Shown here one piece after another: positions 46,843 to 60,550 of a stretch of DNA of 64,000 nucleotides; positions within the stretch are counted from its first letter, which is position 1; the number at the start of each line of letters is the position of its first letter. The stretch is from Whalleya microplaca (lineage: Eukaryota > Ascomycota > Sordariomycetes > Xylariales > Xylariaceae). The stretch spans positions 120,638-184,637 of the forward strand of contig MU385712.1 in NCBI GenBank assembly GCA_022497155.1. Direction: 5' to 3'. A model generated the notes under the pieces. It was given only the letters and a program-made list of their open reading frames with translations. It was not told where the DNA came from and searched no databases. A program made the position numbers and the translations under genes.

Positions 46843-48134
46843 ATGGCACAGGATAGCCCGACCGTCTCCACCCTTGCGAGCATTGCGGAGAGGGAACCTC
46901 AGAACTTACAGCTTCACACTGATAACATTCGACATCTTGAGTTCGCTGGAGATGATTCCATCCACCACGGCCTCTTCAAAGATTCAAGTTTCCCTAAGCT
47001 AGAGAAGCTCGTGCTGGATGCATCTGATAGCAACGACGAGACATCGCTGAAGCCGTATCTCCAATCCAGCCTGAAGTGTCTACACTTCTACGGAGGGCCA
47101 ATTTCGGATGTATTTCTGGAGACACTGCAGGTCCGTGATATTGCATCTTGTCCATGGGTCGCTACTTTGTTAACTCGCACTAGAGCTCTTGCCCGCAACT
47201 CGAAGAACTTCTAATCGACAACCCACGAGATCAGATTTCTCCGGAAGGATTTCTTCGGTTCCTTGAAAGCGCAAAAGCCCTTAAACGACTATCGATCATG
47301 TTTGGCATGAATCGGGTTGTCACCGACTCCGTCTTTATTGCCCTTGCCACAAGGCCTGATCTTGAATCGCTAGAATGCCAAAAGCCGATGACTGCGAATC
47401 TTATCTCGGAAGCCATCGAACAAACTCGACACAGCGACGGGAAAACCCTCTTCCCGCAACTCCAGAAATTAGTCTGCGTTGGGGAGTTTGACGGACTCAT
47501 TGGGCTGCTGCCGTACTTGCCCCAGTTAATCCACCTAGAAGCGAGGATCACACGTGGGAGTTTTCTTTTGGGTGATGTGCAAGAGATCGTTCCCGACATT
47601 GGCACGTACTGTCCCAACTTACGTGTTCTAAGCTTGGAGTACACATCCCCAGAAGAGGGTTACGTCTCCTCGCCGGCGCTTGTCAAGCTTGCGCAAGGGC
47701 ATCGCCAACTGGAACGTTTAGAAATTTCTGGTGAGCATATCGAGGTCGATGGGTTCGGGACATCCGAATTTGCCAGCATCGTCCAGGCTCTACCGTGTCT
47801 GAACACTTTAAGGTTGGCGTTCAAGTGCGACTGGACAGAAGAAGCATTGGTGGAGGCTAGCCAAGGTTGTGGAACGACACTTGTCGAGTGCGAACTCCGG
47901 GGGTCATATGATCTACTGAAACTGGAAGAGAGAAATATCGCATTCCCTCAACTACGCTCACTTGAACTCGAGAAGCTGACGTCAACTTCTGGCGCAGCGG
48001 ATGAACTGGTCACCAAGGCGGCCACTATTACCCAGCTCCTAAAGAGGATTGCACCTAAGTTGGAATATTTTAATGTGAAGTCTGGGGACTCCTTTGCTGA
48101 TTTGGTTGAGGAAAACTGGAAAGGGAGAACATAA
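46843..48134 (+). CDS. Leucine-rich, F-box/LRR-like protein without visible F-box
   Basis: Two exons, 46843-47130 and 47184-48134, with a 53-nt phase-0 intron (donor GTCCGT, branch TTAACTC, acceptor CACTAG); 412 aa. Repeated leucine-rich segments such as FPKLEKLVLD, CPQLEELLID, LKRLSIMFG, FPQLQKLVCVG, CPNLRVLSLEY, RQLERLEISG, LPCLNTLRLAF and FPQLRSLELEKL are spaced 25-50 residues apart, the pattern of fungal LRR proteins of the F-box type. No F-box is seen at the N-terminus, which starts MAQDSPTVSTLASIAERE. The role may be protein binding, such as a ubiquitin-ligase adaptor, but this is not shown. An upstream in-frame ATG at 46768 is possible; 46843 has the better context (AATC then ATGG). 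Confidence 0.8.
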
Positions 48135-51100
48135 GTGTCGGTTGAATATCATTCCACTGTCGCAGTTCGATGAAGTTAGTCTTGTCCTTACGTATCACCT
48201 CCTAGTGACTATGCCCCTTGGTAAAGCTTCCCACTTTCTAAAATGGACCTCGGGTTTTCATAAGTTTATCAGAGCCCAACTTCATCCTTCTTCACCAATT
48301 CTATTACGGAATACATCTTTCAGGTTTCAATACTCCTCGCCTTCGAGTCCTAATGTTGACTCCTAAACTAGTAAGGCCTCGTCTTTAGTAAACCTCTCAA
48401 TGGGCATGGTTAGCAGTAGAGTAGTAGCATAGCGTTTATGGTGAGAATCGTAACCATGAACTATAATCGGCGTGTATATAAATGTTCCTAGCAATACTAT
48501 CCGCTCTTATCATATTGTAGAGTCCCTCTGCTGTGACATAGATCGGACCTTCACGTCATCAATCATCACGGCACCTCTTAGCCTTATATCTCCATCGTTG
48601 AGTCTACCTAGGCAATCCGACTCACACATGTCATCCTCGCCATTTGGTGTTAAAATGCATTCGTCTTCTTTCAAGACCTAGTTAACTGTTTGGCCACCTC
48701 ATACTGTATGTGGGGTCAATTCCCGGACTTCGGTGAGCTCCCGGCCGGAGCCACAAGCCGCTTATGAACCGGAACGGCACTAACTAACACTCTTCCATTA
48801 TGCGATTGCAACATTATACTTGATAAATCTGTAATTTATCATTCAAGAAGAAATTACTATTATGGGGAGACTACTGGGTGCGGCCCCCCAATCCTATTTA
48901 TGTACCACTACATAAGTAATAGGGAGGCGACGGCCGGCCTGTTTAGCCCGTATTGCAAGCATGTATGCATGCTTCAATTCTAAGTACACTCGTACCTATT
49001 GTCCTGATGAAGACAGCTATGACAGGTCAGTGTCATTGATTACTCAACTGAAGCTGTCAGTTCCAGAACCAATCGCTCCTTGGGTGCCACCGTCGCAATA
49101 AACAGTGTTGTTCTTTTAGAAATTATTTCATGATCGCCAGATGCAGAAAATCCAAAGTCGACTATATGGTTGCGCAACTTTAGGTTTCAAACTATGGTCT
49201 TGTATCTCTGTTAATGTCCCTCACCAAGCCTCCCGAGTCATCCTCTACTTGAAGATGAGGGTACTGCTGCCGCTCGACAGCCACAGTAGTACGACAGCTC
49301 CATCATCAATTTCATCAATGAGTACTATGATTAGTGTTAAAAAGGGGGCGTTGGTGATATCTGGTGTCATACGCACCCACACATACCCCAACCTATTCGT
49401 TATTTGATAGATAACTTGTCTGATTCTGGTATACCGCCTGGCGAGCTATCGACAGAGTAGGCCGAAGCGCGCCTCATTCTCCTTCGTCCGTAAATGCTAT
49501 AATATTTCGTCTTAATTCATATTCGGTTGATATGGTAGCTCAGCAGTTGCGCCATGATTGGTTCTTCCTCGAACGTACCACTGTCGCAGTGAAGCGGATC
49601 ACCTCCCTTTATCATTAGCACTCGGCCGAGGATCTAAAACCACTGTGACGCTATTTCAGCGTTTTTATTCTTTCATAATGTTGGCGTATCTCGCTCTCAT
49701 CTATCATACCACCTAATCGTCGTCCAATCATCTCGACAGCTTGCCTCTGAGCGATTATGTAGCCTGGCTTCCCGCCAAGCCCCTTGAAGTCGCCCCAACT
49801 GAGTATAAAGGTGTAGCCCTCAAAGACTTTCTGACAAGATATTATTTGAAGTTAAATGATAACTGGGAGAAATAAAGTCCATCTCTTGGACCGGCACCTA
49901 GATAAGATATGCTGCGCCTTTCTTATGCTGATGAAGACTCATTTTCGTGGGCTCTTAGCTGGAATAGCTGAGTCTAAAGTATCTACCAGCAACTCGGCTA
50001 AACCCAACCGGAAAGCCCAGATAACTCAACAGAGATATAATGACTTTATGTCTATATATTTTAAATTTTTTGGTAGTTGCTGATTCTTGATAAGCTGATT
50101 GGGTCATATATACACAACTAATCTCATACTCTTGAAGATCGACATGGTTACAGAGATAAGAAGAAACTGGGAACTCACACAAAGTGATGTTACATAGCTC
50201 GATTATAAGATTCTATAGTTCATATTTTCACCAAGAGGGACTCAATTTTGCAGTATTTTAAGTCGACAACTGAAATACAGGGATTAGAACAGATGGACAC
50301 AGAACACTCAGTTAGCAACTCATGCTACCCTATCTCAATTTTGGCTAAGCAAAGACTACAAGGCCCCAGGGGGTTGGTTTGTCTCACGATGCGTAGTGGA
50401 GGATGCGTTATAATTGAACGAGACTGAACTATGTTGTGTGTTGTCAACTAGGTAAGGCGGTGAGCACACTAGCGATTGCTAAAAGTTCAACCTCGAGATC
50501 TAGGTCTAAATTTAGTTCAGGACAGGAACGAGAAGGCGAGGGCACAGATTCATGACCTCTAGTCGTTTTCATGTCTATTGGAGGGAGTCTCTGTAGGTCG
50601 GTGACTCGGGGGCAGGCAATAGTCTCTATCGAGTTGTCGACTCTACGCACTACAGTGATCTTACGAGTAGCAAAGTGAATATACGAAAGCTAAAGGCCGA
50701 CTACTCTAGGAGGTAGAGAAAGCCGGAAGGGATGCCTCCTTTCCTGATTTGCGATTGACCAGGCGGCGGAGAACAGTCCCTCGGACCCCCAACCATCGAC
50801 GTGACACGATTCGGACCCGGCAGACCGGCCGGCCCAGCTTTTTAGGTAGAATGCCTTGGAAACAGAAGAGATATCTCACGCTGCAGATCTCTATATCTGT
50901 ATCACGTCATCTGTACCTGCATATAAATATTGGACCTTGATCCTGCGTCAGCCATGACCCGGCTGACACGTATGTAATGTGCCTGGGAGGCAGGGAGGGT
51001 CACATTTTCACCGCCCCAACCACGTTTGCGCTTGCGCTAGTCTTGGCAACAAACGCGGTAAGGCAACGCAAGGGAAGGGGGCGAGAAAACCCAGTTGGGT

Positions 51101-51190
51101 ATTTTCTTGCTCCATCGAGCAAACGTGTGTCATATCCAGAAGCTGTGAGAGGGAGCTGTCAGAACTTGCCCCCGCACGGGGAAGCTGACT

Positions 51191-51214
51191 CACACTCACA
51201 CACACACACACACT
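51191..51214. repeat. (CA)n microsatellite
   Basis: CACTCACACACACACACACACACT in non-coding DNA is described here by its core: nine uninterrupted CA units. Confidence 0.75.
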
Positions 51215-54200
51215 GGCAGTTCGCGACTCTCGTGCGTAGTGACGACGAACACCTCATCAGAGATGTGGGAATTCTTCGCCGCTGTCTATATCCAACACCT
51301 TGGCGTTCGCAGAATAGCTACCCACTTTGTCAGCCTGAGCGGTAGCGGTAGCGGTTGAATTCACCCAACCCCGCTCGCTCGATCGAATGATCGAATGAAG
51401 CGATCCGTTCCGCCTGCCCACGAACGCCTATTGACCGAATGGCTGACCGCGCCGGTTGAGTTGGGCGCTGAGTGGACGATGGGAAAGAATCTAGATCTGG
51501 AGGCCGCCCCCTGAGAATGTGCACTTCTCGACTCGACCTCGTTGAACACCGGCTAATGAGATGGTAGCGCCTCTCTCTTGCCACTGGGCAACTGAATTTG
51601 CGAGGTAAATAGAGCGCACCAGTCGGATGCTTGGATCCCCCGACGTGCGATACGTAAAAGGAAGCCCAGCGCGATGCAGTCAGAATCATCCTGCACGGGC
51701 GAGAGAGAGGGCCTCGGCGATGAAGAATGAGAATGCGGCCTTTCTGGATCGCAAATTTCCCATCCTTCCCTCCACCTGAGGCTTATGTACGTAGGAGTCC
51801 CAACGCCCTACGGTAGGTAGGTAGGACTTTGTGCGCGTTGACCTAAATTTGATTAGTGTCGTACCTTGCAGTTGAACTAAGCATTTACTGCGTCCCGTCG
51901 CATTCCCGCTGCCCGCCCATCCATCATCCACCCATCCATCTCGTCCATCTCGTCCCGCCGCTCTGGTCTGGCCTGCGACGCCAGTTCAATTCAGGACTAC
52001 AGGCCGCGGGTAAGAGAGATTGACTTCGGCACCGCGCGCGCAAGACGACCCCCTGAAATGTGACATCACCGTCTTTCCCAATACTGACAATCCAGGCTGC
52101 CAGGCTGGCGCCAACTTTCTTTTTCTTGAGTGGGGGGTCTCTCTGAAGGATGATGGGGGATGGATTGGAGCCATGAGTCTTTTCTACGCCTCTAAAGCAG
52201 TAAGATCACAACGTAGATTTGACCAATCAGGGGGTGATCGCAAAGACGAATTGGGTGTTGCCACACGACCACCAATCCTGGTTCATGTCCCTTGCATTAG
52301 GGCTAGTGATCATCGAGAAAGTTTCCTCTGCCATGGGCCAAAAGACTAATAAAGCCGGGAGAAAAGCCCAGCTAGAACATAGGTTATGGATCATAATGGG
52401 AGGTTGGGAGGTTGGGAGGAAAGGGTAAGCGACGTAGGACACGTTGGTAAGCATCTTGGCGAGAGATATAAACCGTAGCAGAGACGATGGTTCGTGAGAG
52501 AGCATTACGGAGTGTTGCGCAACGTGTCTTTCCTCGCGTGGACATGAAAGATTTTGCGAGTTGGGTGTTTTGTAGCACGTCAACACTCTAGATGTACAAC
52601 TCAACGTCTCCCCCCCCAGCTAGTTTGCTAGTTTGCTTGCTTCCTGCATCTGCGATGCGAACCCAAGAGGCTGGGTAGCTTCTGGTTGGCAGCCCTACGG
52701 ACATGCTTCAAAAGGGGCCGACGGGGATATTAGGTAGTTATGCTAGTTCTACATTTTCGTTGCATGTCTTCATGTGCGAGGAGATTTCACACAGCTGCAC
52801 ATAAGACGCAAGGTCGAATGGAGAGAAAAAGAAAAAAGTCATGTCCATTGGGTTATGAGTGGCGCAATCGGGAGGATTCCCGTTCCTCCCAAATCTTCCC
52901 AAGTGCTATGCTGACCACCACACTGGGATCGGTCCGTAGCCTATCCGACTGGATGGTCAACAATGACAGGTAATCTGACCTAAATAGCCCTGGGAAAATT
53001 AGCTTCAACGTGCCCTCTCAAAGCGACCAAATGGCGCCGCTGACGTGATGGACGGAAAGCAGAAACAGCCCTGCTGTTGGAACCCGGCGGTGTCGTCGTC
53101 ACACCGACGCCCGCAGGCCTATGAACTGCGGATGGCTCTAGGTGGTACCAGGTGGTAAGCCAATTGCAAACCGCGTCGAAACCACTCGATGTCGTGATGA
53201 GGCGTTGAGGCTTGCTCCTGACCTCAGCTCTCTCCGTGGGGAGAGGATATCCTGGGGAGACGGAATGATCCGGACGAAACAAGCCAGATGGTTGCGGTTG
53301 AAAAGCAGACATCCGATGGCCAAGCACACATGCTAGTATACATGAGAAAAGCCATGGAATCCTTTTTCATTTGCGCTTTTGCACTTTGCACCGTTGATAC
53401 GAAGATAGATATGTTCACGTGTTATCCGGACCGTAACCACGTCGTGGTACGGCCGATTGGACTCTTTAGTTGCAAAAATCATAGTAGTATCTTCTGACAT
53501 CAAGGTGATTATGGCGAAGGTGGCAACACGGACCGTGCATCGCTTGCATTTCACACAACAATAATATGACGATGCCATTTGCGTTCATATTAGGTTCTTT
53601 AAGGCGATGGCGCTTGTCCCATGCCTAGGAGCTAGCTAGGGCCGGATAAAGTTCCAGAAGTTCCTAACCGCGTCTCTCGGGCCTCTAATGATATGCAGTT
53701 TCACTCGGCAGATACTTCAAAGTTCCCGTGATTAGGTAGCATTAGATTTGGGGTCTTACTGGGGTCGCTTACTATAGACGGGGGATCTGGACTGTGTCAA
53801 GTAGGTACTCAATATAGAGAGCATGTGAAGGAGAAGTTGGACAAGAAATGCGAGACCCTTTTTACGTATTCATTGATGGAAAGACCTCACATATGTATAT
53901 GTATGCTAAATACAGTGTAGATGCGCTGCCCCCTTATTAATCAGAATTGGGTTACAACTACGGATTATCCAATTGGGAAAGAAACAAAAAACTTCTATCT
54001 AGCTAAATTAGACATCAAAGGCCCGGCCAATGACTATCTATAAATTTCACCATTAGTAACACAGTACTATGGTTGTGCGACTGAAGAAGAATTCATCCTT
54101 ATGAGCTCTCGAGTCATTGTGGTTCGACACACGGAATACTAGATCCTACTAACTCATTCACGAGTTGAGCTGACGAACGGACTAGTTACCTAGTTGTGGG

Positions 54201-57020
54201 AGATCGTGATCGTGATCATGAGATCCAAAGACAGAGAGCTTGGGCCAGCTACAAAACACTCCACTATAGATTAGATCCTGGTAAAAAAAAGAAAAAAAAG
54301 AAAATTTTTCAAAATATTTTCCCAACCGAGCTCATCCTCGGACCTCATCGGTTCAAGTTGACACTCGTCGACCATGTGCTTTGCCAGCTGATGGTGGACA
54401 CTGATTCGAGTGGAGCTCAACAAGCACAGACAGGCCATAGTAGTGACAGGAGAGAGAGCCCGAGCTGTTGATGAGGTGAGATCATTGTATGTATGTAGCG
54501 TGCAAAATCATCACCTTCTTATTTTTTCTTTTACTAATATGCTCACCAAATACCTAGGTAGACGTTATGCTTGACCCAACGTTTTGCTCGACTAATGCAA
54601 GGTACGCCGGGAGGAATAACCGGGTGCGCATGCGATCGACACAGCTGAGCTATCTCGGACAAAAAACTATCTCGGAGAAACTCCCGTTGCAAGGACTTCC
54701 TCAGCTGCTCAGAGGGACTAGACTTCGTTATTCCCAGGTAGAACCTTGCGTACTTGATCATGATACTAACGACTCTGAAGTAATTAATGTGAGAAAAGCA
54801 ACATAAGCGGCCATATTAGCCGGCCAGGCTCCCTGCGAGGTCTAGACGGGCTTGTCTGTCTTGATTCTTGAACGCTTTCAAAATGATCAACGTCGCAATT
54901 AGGTAGCCTCTCGTCCATGTAGAGATTGGAACCGTTTGCGCATGCCCTTGCTGACAAAAAAGCTGTCGGGATGATCTTCAAGACGCTCCGGTCTCTACTT
55001 TGTATAAGCTAGTGGAGAACGCCGCTCCTATCTCGGTGGAATCAACTCAAAATTGTAGTCAAGATCTGTGACGGACTGCGGCGGAGCTTATCGCGATCTT
55101 TAGTGGCTTCACCATCGCTCAATCGCCGTTACGTGATCTTGTGTCGGGGATTCAAGTGTGCGTACATAGCTTTTCGAGCTAGTGAAAACTGAGCGCGGAT
55201 GAGAAAGACGTCATGATCATGGCGACACAAGACTGTATCAACTTACACGTGAAGCTGGGCTTTCTTTTTCTTCACCTGATACTCAATGTTCCTAGATTAA
55301 GCATAGAACTATTTTCCACCAGACAGAAAAACACCACGAACCGTGTCACTTGTTGACTAGCCAGAACACATGTGCCTCCGTACCCCAGATTTTCTGAAGC
55401 AACGGGCCCGCGCCATGCTGGCTGGTGTGAGTATGTACTCTGTCGTACGGGGTCTATCCCATCATGAACTTGGCCAGGATCTAGGTAATGTGTAATGTAG
55501 GACCTCAAAGTCTGAATAGGGCGTCGAACATGGTACAAAGTTCGCTAATCGCAGCGTTGAGAGTACGACAATAAACGGGTATATTGTATGTAGTGCACTA
55601 TACTGTACCATGTGCGATTCGCACTTTAGAATTCCCATCCCAGCTACTTGCCTTGCTCTGGATACTTGTTGTAAGATATAAACATCGGTTTTATGAAAGA
55701 AAGAAAAATCATTGTAAAACTTTTTGAAACGTCTTCTAGGTATTTGGCTTGTTCTTTGGAAGTCTCCGTGAACGTAAGGGATCGAAAGTCAACGGATCTT
55801 GGGAGACTCTGCAAGGTTAGATATGACAAGTGACCGGTCAGTTCCAAGGTCTGGTAGCTTCTGTGGCATTTCATTGGTGGTGCGCGATTTGAGGTGCCCA
55901 GTCATACGGCACTAGAAGACGGTAGAGGCTGACACGGCATGCGGGGGCGCGAGGGAAGTACGAACGAAGCATGCAGGAACAGAAGAACCCGTCCTCACTG
56001 GAGTTTGACGGAGCTTTGAGCAACCAGGCAGCGGAAGGGTATCGACAGTTGAGGGGACGGGACGGAACGACGACGGAGGAAGGACAGCCGACAGAAGATG
56101 GAAACTGATTGATAGATTACATAGATATGTGCTTGGTTGAACGAGGGGAAAGCGCATGATAGTGTAGCGCGGAGTCCAAAATACATAAATGTCGGGGAAC
56201 AATGATTTCTGCGATAATGCGGTAGTGAGAAAAACTTTCACTGCGTTGGTGGAGGTTGAGGTTGAGGATGAGAGGACTAGACTCAATTATGTCACCATGT
56301 CTTGTAAGCGGAGTTGTTCTGTACATGTAAGCTACGTATGCTGGTATGTTGGAGAGGATGACGTAGAAAATGATGGTGCCGAGAAAGCAGTCAGGTAAGC
56401 GGTCAATAATATCATTATGTACTGATCAAAAAGTCTAGGTCACCTATTCGTGCGTACAGCTTCACTTTTACTCGTTGCTGTCCGCATTCGAACGGCAGAT
56501 CGCCTCCATCCATAAGACTTTCCATTATACAGCTTATAAGACCTGGGGGTGTTCACCGGTGTTTTCTATTCGCCCACAAACACGGAAGACTACTGGTTGC
56601 TGTCATTCTCTACATGTCCGGGATTCACGCTCAGACGCTTCGTAGAGGAAAACAACGCGAGGCTCTATTCCAATCAAACGCGTTCTACAGTTTGTAGTAG
56701 CATCCTACCGGCGGCAGCGGGCGGATCTGGTAAGACAGCTGCCAATCAATGCGATCTGGGTAACCGGAATTAGCAGCCCATGGGAAAAGAACTCCTCCAA
56801 GTGGTAGTGGTAGTTCGTTCACATGCATTGTCCTTTGCCGAGTGCTGACTCCTCTTGCGGATGCTTGGTATGCCGCGACCGGACGCCTGGTCTAAAAACT
56901 ACTATGTAAAAAGAAGAGAAAAAATATCGTCTCCGTTGCGTACGTACGGCCCTTCCTGCGATCTAAACACCAGTGATGCCACCTATGATTGGTAATACCG
57001 CAACGGGGATATCTCTGCTC

Positions 57021-57064
57021 TGATGATGATGATGATGATGATGATGAATGAATGAATGAATGAA
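57021..57064. repeat. (TGA)n-(TGAA)n compound microsatellite
   Basis: About eight TGA units pass directly into five TGAA units; non-coding. Confidence 0.85.
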
Positions 57065-58249
57065 CAAGTAGGTATGTATTCCGTATGCAGTCGTGTGTCG
57101 TGTCGTGGTAGTCCGTATGCGGTATGCGGTTAGGTATGCACCAAGCTGTCGCGAGCCCTCAACTCCCATCAGCTGGCTGGGCTTATCTTGCAGTGCTTGA
57201 TGGAACATCTCGCAGGGTTCGGTTCTCAAGTGATCACCTGTTTTCCAACGTGGCAGCTCGTGGCCGGTAGTCTTTCGTTCGGCAGACACTGCCTTCTTCA
57301 GAGTGCAATGACTCGGTCAAGCTGACCCACGCACGATACCACGAGGAGGAGGAAGGACGATGGGGCACAAGATATACTTGAAATAGTATCAGGAGATGTG
57401 CATGCATAGAAGTACCTACACCGCACCGCACATGATGAAGATATGGACACAGAAGGTTGGTTGGGTCTCAACGCCAGATCCAGAGACAGGTCCTTTTCCA
57501 CACTCCGACACTTCCACACTTTCACGCTTCCACCGTTCCATCCAGGTGCCTAGCCCAGACTGCCAAATACCGTGTGCACTCGGCGGAGTAGCACTATCTT
57601 CCTCCTACAGCCTACTGCAGTCTACTACAGTCTCACACACACAGAAATACAGTATGGAGAAGATGGAGAACGGACTACGAACCTCCTTCTCGAATGCGTT
57701 GGTTGATATGTACGGTACGCTACTGCGCCATCAGTGTTTTCTTCCCCCTTCCATCAGCAGTACATATGTAGCAGGGCCCCAGCAGGACCCCAGTGATTGT
57801 CCGCTTTGGTCCCCATTCGACCAATTCGACGGGTCACCCAGGGTCTGTCAACCCGACCGGATCGACGAGGTTGGTTGTTTAACTTACTGCGTATTAAGAG
57901 CGGTTGTTAAGCTACGGTCCCCCCCCCTGTCCTGACTAACACGATTACTACCTACTCAGGCTACTACGTGTGTACGTAGCTGTGAACTGGCACGGCTACC
58001 AGGAAGCAAAGCCGGCAGCGGTAACATCCATAAGGGGGAAAGTCGGACGATAGATAAAAGCTTTTCAAGCAATGACGCAAATGGTCTAGTCCTTTTGTGT
58101 TGTACTGTACAATTCACGATCCCCTCAACGGGCAGTACTCCGTACATACGTACTTATGTCCATAGTAGTATGTAGGCATGTGGGTAATGCACACTTATAC
58201 ATACTACTACCTACCTACATAGTAATAATGTCCATACATATCTCGAATT

Positions 58250-58318
58250 GTGTAATGTGTGTATCTGTGTAATGTGTAATATGTGTAATATGTGTAATGG
58301 GTGTAATGTGTGTAATGT
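58250..58318. repeat. Imperfect TGTGTAAT tandem array
   Basis: Seven to eight units of TGTGTAAT with ATG/GGG variants. On the opposite strand it reads as a His-Tyr-Thr repeat, which produces a spurious frame. Confidence 0.85.
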
Positions 58319-59751
58319 TCAATGGGCAGATAGCGACATAGGCCTTTTTGGCCAGACGCATCCAAACATCCATCCATTCGCAGCGTTCCTAGGAACCTTG
58401 AACGTTTCTCGATACGAGCCCTGCTCCCTATGTACATATCTACATAGAGCTTCAGGCTGTTTGTTTTCTCTGCTCGAGCGTCTGGAGCCGAATTTTGTTA
58501 GTGGTGGCAGAGTGGCAGAGTTCTCTGTCATTGGGCTGGCTTCCTCCATTCAATCCCCACTGTAGTAGCTACAACAGCAGCGCATGCGGAGCCCACTCTG
58601 CCACCTCTACATGTACCCAAGCAGCCTAGGATTTTTAGTCGTTTAGTCTTTTAGTCAGTGTTGTTCTGCCGTACTACTGCCGTACTACTATGTATGTACC
58701 TAAGTACTAGCACACGGCCGCCAGAGAGAGACGGGCCCCAGTTGCTAACCTAGAGCTCGCTAGCTGGCTTATAGGTGCTACCGTGCAGCCCGTGAGAGAG
58801 CGCGCGCGGGCTTGAGCAGGTGGGCTTTGCAGGGCTTTGCAGGCTTTGCAGGCCTATTAGCGGCCTTCCGTGTTAGTGTGTTAGTGGTATGCTAGGACCT
58901 AACGTACCTAACGTACATAACTATAGGTACTGCTAGCATACGGAGTACATACATTCATACCTAACCAGCGATGTAACGTATGTACTCTAGTACATACATG
59001 TACATGTAGTAGGAGCCCAAGGCCAACCCAGTTTGTCGGGCTTACCAAGACATCGCGACCACAAGGATCAGAGAAGCCCACGAAGCTGCGAAGCTGCGAA
59101 GCTGCTGCAAGAGCCCACGATTCCACCCAAGGGCAGCCGGGGCCATCCTTATTCTTGGGGCTTCTTGGGGCCTCAGTGGAGCCGACAGCAGCCCACCGCG
59201 TAGTGAAGCCACCCGCTCTGCCGCTTCACATCCCGTCCATCCATCTGCTCGATTTTATTATTATGTATGTATGTACGCATATGTACGCAGTAGTTGATTT
59301 TCTCTTTTTTTTCCTGGCCTCTACCTACCTACTGATTTGATTTGTACATCATCCTCTCATATACGCCTCTCATAAACTGTATACACCTCTCACATACAGT
59401 TTACATACCTACCTATGCAGCTATCTGTCATCCCTCATTCTCACCCACCCAGCCACCCTCGCCCAATACTACCTCCTATGCACCAGTGAGAGTTATTACC
59501 ACTGCCATTGCCATTGCCATTGCTCGTTGCCAATAGACAAGCGTCTTTCTTGTTCAACTTGAGATTTTCTGGGGGAAATAGGAAATAATATCTGCCTACT
59601 CCAACATCGACACACAAATATATTGCTGCACCCTGCAACAACAATCTGCAACAGCCTGCACCCCCCGCGGTTCGCTCTGGGACGTCTGAGACCTATTGGC
59701 TTATGCTGTGTGCTGTCGTAGCAGAAGCCGTCACTTTTTAACGCGCCGAAG

Positions 59752-59790
59752 GGGACTACCAGGGACTACCAGGGACTACCAGGGACTACC
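59752..59790. repeat. (AGGGACTACC)4 tandem repeat
   Basis: Four essentially perfect 10-bp units about 760 bases upstream of the Ser/Pro-rich gene. Confidence 0.9.
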
Positions 59791-60550
59791 TGTGCAGGGC
59801 TTCGGAGACAGTGTCAGAACTGGGATGATTCGATCTAGTTGATTGGCGAAGGCGATATTTCTCTAAGAGACATCCAACAGCCAACGGCATTACAGCAATC
59901 AGCAATACAGAGAGATACAGATACGGCAATACAGTACAACAGCTCAGCAGTACAGCAGCCCGATTACAACCCCACGAAATTTACTCTGCTTTTTTTTTCT
60001 CTCTATCCCTCTCTCCCACTTACACACGCAGCTAGCTACATAGCCCAGAACACGTGGACCAAGTGCAACATCCCGAACTTCGAGAGAGCCAAAGTCCAGT
60101 GGTACACGTATATACCCCCCCAGTCCATTGGACGTCCTGCCGTGGGCAGCTTGGGAAGTCTGGCAAGAGGGAAAGGATAACAGCAGATCTCACACGATAG
60201 CTGATAGCTTTATTACCAAGTTGTTCCGTCTATAAGATGTGCAGGTAATTTGGCCCGGAAGAAAAAGAAGGAAGAAGGAAAGAAATTATTCCTGGACGAC
60301 AATCTATTTCCCCATACAGCGAGACAACGCGAGCTTCCTACCGGAAAATCTTGGGACGTATTAAAACCTGACGTACCATTTCCCACCCCCACCAAACATA
60401 TAACACCGCGACCAACGGGAAACAACAATAACAACAACAGTACCGGCCTGCTCGACTCCGCGCCCGCACGCTCGCTCGCACTGCTAGCAAGCTAGGTAGT
60501 TGGATAATAACGAACGACGTACTCAGCGGACCCGCGCTGCCTTGCGCGTC

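Larger units (their letters stand above)
48135..60550. other. 12.4-kb gene desert
   Basis: No convincing gene in over 12 kb, though this genome has a gene about every 3 kb elsewhere. From 48.1 to 50.7 kb it is AT-rich, with a coding-like tail at 49738-49875 on + (LPLSDYVAWLPAKPLEVAP). From 50.7 to 53.0 kb it is GC-richer with only random short frames. From 53 to 60 kb it has many microsatellites and TAGGTACC words. The longest ATG-started frame (57396-57935, 179 codons) has irregular composition. The last 500 bases are the promoter of the gene at 60551. Confidence 0.5.

Noticed and set aside
49531..49600. TAGCTCAGCAG resembling a tRNA A-box
   Set aside because: No matching T-arm with a GGTTCRANNCC box and no acceptor stem at the right distance.
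51330..51689. 119-codon minus frame
   Set aside because: Arg/Ser/Pro-rich, no homologous motif, and no better than other random frames in the same GC-richer interval.
55912..56286. 124-codon minus frame
   Set aside because: Ser/Thr/Leu-rich translation of a simple-sequence stretch (TSTSTN) with no signal peptide, motif or splice support.
57396..57935. 179-codon ATG-started frame on +, longest in the gene desert
   Set aside because: Residue composition is irregular (runs of Ser/Pro/Cys and scattered Met), there is no domain, and it crosses low-complexity CTACAG repeats; it looks like chance.
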